The position numbers and the translations under genes were made by a program. The notes under the pieces were generated by a model. The model had not been told where the DNA came from. It worked only from the letters and a program-made list of their open reading frames with translations, and searched no databases. From Piscinibacter sp. (GTDB lineage Bacteria > Pseudomonadota > Gammaproteobacteria > Burkholderiales > Burkholderiaceae_C), in assembly GCA_016706565.1 (NCBI GenBank), contig JADJJI010000011.1:558001-622000 (forward strand): a DNA stretch of 64,000 nucleotides. Reading direction: 5' to 3'. Below are positions 57,753 to 64,000 of this stretch, one piece after another. Each line of letters starts with the position of its first letter. The stretch's first letter is position 1.

Positions 57753-59663
57753 ATGCAACACCGCTTTCGACCGTGCGCGCTCGCGCTCGCCGCCGCAGCC
57801 TGCCTGGCCGCGCCCGCCCAAGCCTTCCAGCGTCCCGACACAGCCGATGTGCTGCGCGCAGCGCTCGCCGCGACGCCTGTCACCGACCGCCTGATCGTCA
57901 AGTACCGCGACGCTGCCGCCGCGAGCTCGCCGCAATCGCAGTTCGCGGCGCAAGTGGCGGCCAATCGCCAAGGCGTCACGATCCGCCTGTTGCGCCAGAC
58001 TCTCTCCGGCGCGCATGTCTACAAGCTCGGCCGCTCGATGAGCCACGACGAGGCGGATGTTCTCGCAGCGAGCCTGCGCGGCGGCGATGCCGCCGTCGAG
58101 TACGCAGAGCCCGATCGCGTCCTGCAGCCGTTGTTCGTGCCGGCCGATCCGATGTACACGAAACAATGGGCGCTGTCGGACGCGACCGCGGGTATCCGCG
58201 CACCGGCGGCCTGGGACAAGTCCAGCGGCGCCGGCATCGTCGTCGCGGTGGTCGACACCGGTGTGCGTCCGCATGCAGACCTCGTCGCCAACCTGCTGCC
58301 GGGCTACGACTTCGTGGCCGACACGTTGGTCTCGAACGACAACACGGCACGCGATGCCGATGCATCCGACCCCGGCGATGCGGTAAGCGCGGGCCTTTGC
58401 GGGCCGGGCACGCCGGCGCGCAACAGCTCGTGGCACGGCACCCACGTCGCGGGCATCGTCGGCGCGGTCGCCGGCAACGGCAGTGGCGTTGTCGGTGTCG
58501 CTTACGGCGCCAAGGTCCAGTCGCTGCGCGCGCTCGGCCGCTGCGGCGGCTACACCTCCGACATCGCCGATGCGATCGTCTGGGCTGTGGGCGTTGCCGT
58601 CACCGGGTTGCCGGCCAATCCGACGCCGGCGCGCGTGATCAGCCTGTCGCTCGGCGGCACCGGCAGCTGCGACAGAACGACGCAGGCCGCCATCACGCAG
58701 GCGCGGGCCAAGGGCGCCGTGGTGGTGGTAGCCGCGGGCAACGACGGCGCCGACGCGAGCCGCACCACGCCGGCCAACTGCAGCGGCGTCGTCGCCGTGG
58801 CGGCGACCAATGCGGCAGGCGGCAAGGCCTCGTATTCGAACACCGGTGCCAATGTCACGCTGGCCGCGCCGGGCGGCGACGCCGGCAGCGGCATCGTCTC
58901 GACGCTCAATGCCGGCACCAGCGCACCCGGCGCCGATGCCTATGCGGCCTACGCCGGCACGTCGATGGCGACGCCCCACGTCAGCGCCGTGGCCGCGCTG
59001 ATGCTGTCGGTGAACAAGAGCCTGACGCCGGATCAGGTGGGCACGATGCTCAAGTCCAGTGCGCGCAGCTTCCCGGCAGCGTGCAGCGGCTGCGGCAGCG
59101 GCATCGTCGATGCCAGTGCGGCTGTCGCCCTGGCGGCGGCGGCGGTGCCTGCACCGAAGTCGGCACCCGCGCCGGCGCCTGCTCCGAAGCCCGCACCAGC
59201 CCCTGCGCCCAAGCCCGCTCCGGTCCCTGCACCGGCGCCCGCACCGAAGCCTGCACCGAAGCCCGCACCCTCGCCCTCGCCCTCGCCCTCGCCCTCGCCC
59301 TCGCCGGTGCCCAACGTGGTCGAGGCAGAGTCCAACGACACCTTCGCGAAGTCACAGGCCATCACCGGCACGCCCACGGTGATCTCGGGCACGCTCGCCA
59401 GCACCGCCGACGTCGACTTCTATCGCATCACCATCCCGGCCGGGCGCCGCGTCGTGGCCACATTGCCGGCCAACTCCGCCGTCGGATTCGGTCTCGGCGT
59501 GTACCTGTCGGCAAGCCAGTCGCTCGGGCAGATCCTGGGGAGCCCGGGGCAGGCGCTGTCGTTCACCGTCAGCAACAGCGGCACCACGGCCGTCACGGTG
59601 GCCTTGCGCGTTTCGCGCGCGTCTGGCGGCACCGGAAGCTACAAGCTCAGCCTCGCGCCTTGA
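57753..59663 (+). CDS. Secreted subtilisin-like serine protease (S8) with C-terminal PPC domain
   Basis: A 636-residue exported protease: signal peptide (about 1-24, APAQAF), inhibitor-like propeptide (about 40-125), and S8 catalytic domain (about 135-465). The catalytic Asp is in VAVVDTGVRPHADL, His in SWHGTHVAGIVG, oxyanion Asn in VAAGNDGA, and Ser in YAGTSMATPHVSA. A Pro/Ala/Lys and Pro/Ser linker (about 470-525) leads to a C-terminal pre-peptidase C-terminal domain (VEAESNDTFAKSQAIT to the end), often cleaved off after type II secretion. A c-di-GMP-I riboswitch precedes it. Starts at the ATG at 57753 after GAGG. Confidence 0.94.
   Translation: MQHRFRPCALALAAAACLAAPAQAFQRPDTADVLRAALAATPVTDRLIVKYRDAAAASSPQSQFAAQVAANRQGVTIRLLRQTLSGAHVYKLGRSMSHDEADVLAASLRGGDAAVEYAEPDRVLQPLFVPADPMYTKQWALSDATAGIRAPAAWDKSSGAGIVVAVVDTGVRPHADLVANLLPGYDFVADTLVSNDNTARDADASDPGDAVSAGLCGPGTPARNSSWHGTHVAGIVGAVAGNGSGVVGVAYGAKVQSLRALGRCGGYTSDIADAIVWAVGVAVTGLPANPTPARVISLSLGGTGSCDRTTQAAITQARAKGAVVVVAAGNDGADASRTTPANCSGVVAVAATNAAGGKASYSNTGANVTLAAPGGDAGSGIVSTLNAGTSAPGADAYAAYAGTSMATPHVSAVAALMLSVNKSLTPDQVGTMLKSSARSFPAACSGCGSGIVDASAAVALAAAAVPAPKSAPAPAPAPKPAPAPAPKPAPVPAPAPAPKPAPKPAPSPSPSPSPSPSPVPNVVEAESNDTFAKSQAITGTPTVISGTLASTADVDFYRITIPAGRRVVATLPANSAVGFGLGVYLSASQSLGQILGSPGQALSFTVSNSGTTAVTVALRVSRASGGTGSYKLSLAP
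59268..59303 (+). repeat. Hexanucleotide repeat (CCCTCG)6 in the protease linker
   Basis: Six perfect copies of CCCTCG encode alternating Pro-Ser in the linker between the protease and PPC domains. Copy-number change would alter linker length without breaking the frame. Confidence 0.8.
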
Positions 59664-59691
59664 GCCGGTCCAGGGCCTCGATAATCGGCGC

Positions 59692-60150
59692 ATGCCAGCC
59701 GATTTCGAGCCCCTGCACGACGCACGCGCCGATTGTGTGCTGTGCCGCCAGCACACCGGCGTGCCGCTGTGGCAGGACGCCGCCTGGCGCGTGATCCGCG
59801 CCGAGGACGGCGACTTCCCGGCGTACTACCGGGTCATCGCGCGCCACCATGTGGGCGAGTTCTCGGCGTTGCTGGCGCCGGAGAGGCAGCGCTGCATGGA
59901 TCTGGTCTGCGCCATCGAACGCGTGCTGATCGATTGCCTGCGGCCGACCAAGGTCAACCTTGCCGCGCTGGGCAACATGGTGCCGCACCTGCACTGGCAC
60001 GTGATCGCGCGCTTCGACTGGGACAGCCGCTTCCCCCAGGCCGTGTGGGGCCCGCGGCAACGCGAGGTGCCCGGCGGTGCACTGGCGCTGCTGGGCTTGT
60101 CGCTGGACGAACTCGACGCCGCGGTGGTCGAGGCTCTCGCGTCGGCCTGA
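59692..60150 (+). CDS. HIT-domain family protein
   Basis: A 152-residue histidine-triad protein distinct from the HinT at 23228: CVLCRQHTGVPLWQ at the start (zinc-like Cys pair), WRVIRAEDGDFPAYYRVI, and the triad region NMVPHLHWHVIARF. It belongs to the Fhit/Hit-like group that acts on nucleotide conjugates; the substrate is unknown. The C-terminal ~40 residues are helical and specific to this subgroup. It is 28 bases after the protease, with no clear terminator between. Confidence 0.88.
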   Translation: MPADFEPLHDARADCVLCRQHTGVPLWQDAAWRVIRAEDGDFPAYYRVIARHHVGEFSALLAPERQRCMDLVCAIERVLIDCLRPTKVNLAALGNMVPHLHWHVIARFDWDSRFPQAVWGPRQREVPGGALALLGLSLDELDAAVVEALASA

Positions 60151-60227
60151 TCGGCGTCAATGCCCCTGATCGCATCGCGACAGACGCTTCGCTACACTGC
60201 GGCCGGCTCACTCATCGAAGCGTTCCC

Positions 60228-60644
60228 ATGGCCGGCCTCAGCAATTCCACCCCTCAGCCCACGGCCATCACCGTGCACCAGCAATCGCGTGTGCTCGAAG
60301 TCGGCTTTTCCGACGGGCAGACCTTCCGCATCCCGTTCGAGCTGATGCGAATCTACTCGCCGTCCGCCGAGGTGCAGGGCCACGGCCCCGGCCAGGAAGT
60401 GCTGCAGACCGGCAAGCGCGAAGTCGAGCTGACGGAGCTCGAGCCGGTGGGCAACTACGCCGTCCAGCCGACCTTCAGCGACGGCCACAACAGCGGCATC
60501 TTCTCCTGGGACTATCTGTACTTTCTCGGTTCGCAGGAGGCGCAGCTGTGGGCCCAGTACGAGGAGCGCCTGCAGGCTGCCGGCATGCAGCGCGACGCCG
60601 ACATGCCAGTGGCCGCCGGCGCGGGCTGTGGCCACCACCACTGA
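60228..60644 (+). CDS. DUF971 (GBBH-like N-terminal) protein
   Basis: A 138-residue protein whose core (about 12-110: [36 protein letters not shown], then [27 protein letters not shown]) is the small beta domain also found at the N-terminus of gamma-butyrobetaine hydroxylases. It ends with a Cys and His tail (GCGHHH) that could bind metal. Bacterial stand-alone members are linked to iron-sulfur or quinone contexts. It lies 10 bases before ubiE, a pairing frequent in betaproteobacteria. Confidence 0.87.
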   Translation: MAGLSNSTPQPTAITVHQQSRVLEVGFSDGQTFRIPFELMRIYSPSAEVQGHGPGQEVLQTGKREVELTELEPVGNYAVQPTFSDGHNSGIFSWDYLYFLGSQEAQLWAQYEERLQAAGMQRDADMPVAAGAGCGHHH

Positions 60645-60654
60645 ACGAGACGCC

Positions 60655-61386
60655 ATGAGCCAGACGCATTTCGGTTTCCAGACCGTCGACGAGGCCGCCA
60701 AGGCGCAGAAGGTCCGCGGCGTGTTCGACTCCGTCGCGTCGAAGTACGACGTGATGAACGACCTGATGTCCATGGGCCTGCACCGCGTCTGGAAGGCTTA
60801 CACCGTGTCGGTGGCCAACCTGCGCCCCGGCGACCGCGTGCTCGACCTGGCCGGCGGCACCGGTGACCTGGCCCGCGCCTTCGCGAAGAAGGTCGGCGCG
60901 AGCGGCACCGTGGTGCATACCGACATCAACGAGGCCATGCTGCAGCGTGGCCGCGACCGCCTGCTCGACGAGGGCGTGGTGCTGCCCACGGTGATCTGCG
61001 ACGCCGAGGTGCTGCCCTTTCCCACCGCCAGCTTCGACCTGGTCAGCGTCGCCTTCGGCCTGCGCAACATGACGCACAAGGACCGCGCGCTGGCCGAGAT
61101 GAACCGCGTCCTCAGGCCGGGTGGCCGGCTGCTGGTGCTCGAGTTCTCGAAGATCGCGCCGCCGCTGGCCAAGGCCTACGACTGGTATTCGTTCAACATC
61201 CTGCCTCGCATCGGCCAGCTCGTCGCAGGCGATGCGGACAGCTACCGCTACCTGGCCGAATCGATCCGCATGCACCCGGGCCAGGCCGAGCTCAAGGCGA
61301 TGATGAAGAGCGCCGGCTTCGCCCACGTCGACGTGCACAACCTCAGCGCCGGCGTCGTCGCGCTGCACGTGGGCATCAAGTGCTGA
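60655..61386 (+). CDS. ubiE: Ubiquinone/menaquinone methyltransferase UbiE
   Basis: C-methylates the benzoquinol ring with S-adenosylmethionine in ubiquinone synthesis. The 243 residues include [21 protein letters not shown], the SAM loop [40 protein letters not shown] and [12 protein letters not shown], all UbiE signatures. It starts at the ATG at 60655 ([13 protein letters not shown]). The product serves the bc1 complex encoded at 31.6-34.4 kb. Confidence 0.97.
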   Translation: MSQTHFGFQTVDEAAKAQKVRGVFDSVASKYDVMNDLMSMGLHRVWKAYTVSVANLRPGDRVLDLAGGTGDLARAFAKKVGASGTVVHTDINEAMLQRGRDRLLDEGVVLPTVICDAEVLPFPTASFDLVSVAFGLRNMTHKDRALAEMNRVLRPGGRLLVLEFSKIAPPLAKAYDWYSFNILPRIGQLVAGDADSYRYLAESIRMHPGQAELKAMMKSAGFAHVDVHNLSAGVVALHVGIKC

Positions 61387-62060
61387 AAGACGCGAGCTCA
61401 TTGCGCCTGCCGTTCGCCGGCGTGCTGATGCTGGCCGCCTTGTGGGCCTTCCCGCGCGACGCCTCGGCGGCCGCGTTGACGGGCCTGAGCACCTCCCTCG
61501 GCTTGGCCGGCTCGCTGCTCGCCGTGCTGGCCTTGCAGGGCGGTTCGCCCGGACACGCCGCTGCGCTGCTCGGCACGGCCATGCTGCTGCTCCTGCTGCT
61601 GGTGGCGGCCAGGCGTTCGCGCACGGTCTTTGCCCGGGTGCTGCCGCGCTGGCTTCAGCATCGTGCCGGCCGGCCGATGCTCGCGCGTGCGGTGCGCAGT
61701 GAAGGCGAACGTCAGTTGCTCGGCATGGCGCGTACGCAGTTCCTCGAACTGCAATCGGCGTGGGACCGTGGCGACCTCGACGCCTTGCGCCGGCTCACCA
61801 CCGAGTCCATGTTCGACGAGCTGGCTGCCCAGTTGCCCCACCGAGGCGCCGAGCCGAACCGCACCGACGTGCTCTCGGTCGAGGCGCATCTGATCTCACA
61901 CGAGGCCGTCGGCCCGCTGGAGCTGGCCAGCATCGAGTTCAGCGGCATGGTGCGAGAGTCCGCGGAACTGGGCGCGATGCCGTTCCGCGAGGTGTGGATG
62001 CTGGCTCGCCAGCAGCCCGAGAGCAGCTGGCGCCTGGCCCGGCAGCAGGCGCTGCTCTAG
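61380..62060 (+). CDS. Tim44-like domain membrane protein
   Basis: A 226-residue protein with two N-terminal hydrophobic segments (about 10-27 and 38-78) and a C-terminal Tim44-like domain. The domain runs from [35 protein letters not shown] to [27 protein letters not shown]. Members are thought to bind membranes or import partners; the bacterial role is unclear. The start is a GTG at 61380, overlapping ubiE by seven bases, so translation is coupled. A TTG near 61400 is a possible alternative. Confidence 0.85.
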   Translation: MLKDASSLRLPFAGVLMLAALWAFPRDASAAALTGLSTSLGLAGSLLAVLALQGGSPGHAAALLGTAMLLLLLLVAARRSRTVFARVLPRWLQHRAGRPMLARAVRSEGERQLLGMARTQFLELQSAWDRGDLDALRRLTTESMFDELAAQLPHRGAEPNRTDVLSVEAHLISHEAVGPLELASIEFSGMVRESAELGAMPFREVWMLARQQPESSWRLARQQALL

Positions 62061-62072
62061 GCCGCCTGGGGG

Positions 62073-63353
<1,281 letters not shown>

Positions 63354-63372
63354 GCGAATTTTCCTTCTTCTC

Positions 63373-64000
63373 TCAAGCTTTGAAATAGCTGCGATACCAC
63401 TGCACGAAGCGGCCGACGCCGTCGGTCACCGGCGTGGCGGGGCGGAAGTCGGTCCACGACTCCAGCTCGGACACGTCGGCCGAGGTGGCGGGCACGTCGC
63501 CATCCTGCAGCGGCAGGTATTCCTTCTGCGCGGTCTTGCCGAGCGCGCCCTCGATGGCCTCGATGAAGGCCATCAGCGGCACCGGGTCGTTGTTGCCGAT
63601 ATTGAACACGCGGTACGGCGCGTTGCTGCGCGCCGGATCGGGAGCGGCAGCGTCGAAGCCGGCATCCACCGTGGCCGGGCGGTCGAGCACGCGCACCACG
63701 CCCTGGGCGATGTCGTCGATGTAGGTGAAGTCGCGCACCATCTTGCCGTGGTTGAACACCTTGATCGGCTCGCCGGCGAGGATCGCCTTGGTGAACAGGA
63801 ACAGCGCCATGTCGGGCCGGCCCCAGGGGCCGTACACCGTGAAGAAGCGCAGGCCGGTGGTCGGCAGGCGGAACAGGTGGCTGTAGGTGTGCGCCATCAG
63901 CTCGTTGGCCTTCTTGGTGGCGGCGTACAGGCTGACCGGGTGGTCGATGTTGTGGTGCTCCGAGAACGGCATCGCGGTGTTGCCGCCGTAGACGCTCGAG
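63373..64000 (-). CDS. NAD-dependent UDP-sugar 4-epimerase, CapI type (5' end outside window)
   Basis: The C-terminal ~209 residues of an extended SDR that inverts C4 of a UDP-uronate such as UDP-glucuronate. Visible are [15 protein letters not shown], catalytic [19 protein letters not shown] (YxxxK), [13 protein letters not shown], and [16 protein letters not shown], a strong match to CapI/LspL UDP-glucuronate epimerases. The start and NAD-binding loop lie beyond 64000. It is upstream of tviB on the same strand, so this is the edge of a polysaccharide cluster. Confidence 0.92.
   Translation of the reverse strand, partial: SSVYGGNTAMPFSEHHNIDHPVSLYAATKKANELMAHTYSHLFRLPTTGLRFFTVYGPWGRPDMALFLFTKAILAGEPIKVFNHGKMVRDFTYIDDIAQGVVRVLDRPATVDAGFDAAAPDPARSNAPYRVFNIGNNDPVPLMAFIEAIEGALGKTAQKEYLPLQDGDVPATSADVSELESWTDFRPATPVTDGVGRFVQWYRSYFKA

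Overview
The window is GC-rich DNA from a betaproteobacterium of the order Burkholderiales. The best guess is the Rubrivivax/Methylibium/Leptothrix-like branch, inferred from gene content and order rather than from a marker phylogeny. Supporting signs are dusB-fis-purH in one block, petABC followed by sspA-sspB, a phasin gene (polyhydroxyalkanoate storage), a Bug-type tricarboxylate receptor, and a DUF3683 FAD/Fe-S oxidoreductase. Most of it is chromosomal housekeeping DNA. I see no prophage, transposase or CRISPR array.

Layout. 1-7046 (minus): ruvC, an RNase II-like gene, a TonB-like gene, aroE, mtgA, an unknown gene, tlpA, accB (cut by the window edge); most of aroE to tlpA is joined by ATGA overlaps. 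7047-7777: no gene; two related ~230-240 bp elements, each with terminal inverted repeats, lie in opposite orientation. 7778-12225 (minus): dusB, fis, purH, a plsC-type acyltransferase and a CdsA-like gene. 12336-16873: yqaA-like, patatin, phasin, and a double-domain SDR protein. 16953-25210 (plus): argB, a homopolymer artefact that destroys the start of an ATP-pyrophosphatase, a HAD phosphatase, slmA, pdeM-like, a DUF815 ATPase, nudix, hisI, hisE, a membrane protein, hinT, tatABC. 25220-31337: an HtrA-type protease, Nif3-like, pdxA, DUF1631, mscL. 31593-37154: the bc1 complex (petABC), sspA, sspB, tRNA-Thr, dciA, an M23 peptidase. 37312-44618: secA, argJ, a ceramidase-like membrane protein, then a His-rich leader ORF before an MFS transporter and a GNAT acetyltransferase. 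44604-49524 (minus): the glycerol-3-phosphate importer operon ugpBAEC-ugpQ. 49734-55386: the FAD/Fe-S oxidoreductase, a DUF3047 lipoprotein, a Bug receptor. 55483-59663: a membrane diguanylate cyclase followed by a c-di-GMP-I riboswitch in front of a secreted subtilisin-like protease. 59692-64000: HIT, DUF971, ubiE, a Tim44-like protein, and (minus) tviB with a sugar-nucleotide epimerase cut by the window edge.

The most interesting biology is (a) the compact circuit at 55.5-59.7 kb. A diguanylate cyclase sits directly upstream of a promoter, a c-di-GMP-I aptamer and a hairpin that can hide the ribosome binding site of an exported S8 protease. And (b) the leader at 42.27-42.64 kb. It has a promoter, a 53-codon ORF with six His in seven codons, and competing RNA stems before an MFS exporter-like gene.

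Quality warning. Four otherwise ordinary genes between 38.1 and 52.8 kb (secA, ugpQ, ugpB and the FAD oxidoreductase) each carry a frameshift explained by loss of single G/C bases. A 34-C/84-G homopolymer sits at 17877-18009. Both look like sequence or assembly errors rather than biology.
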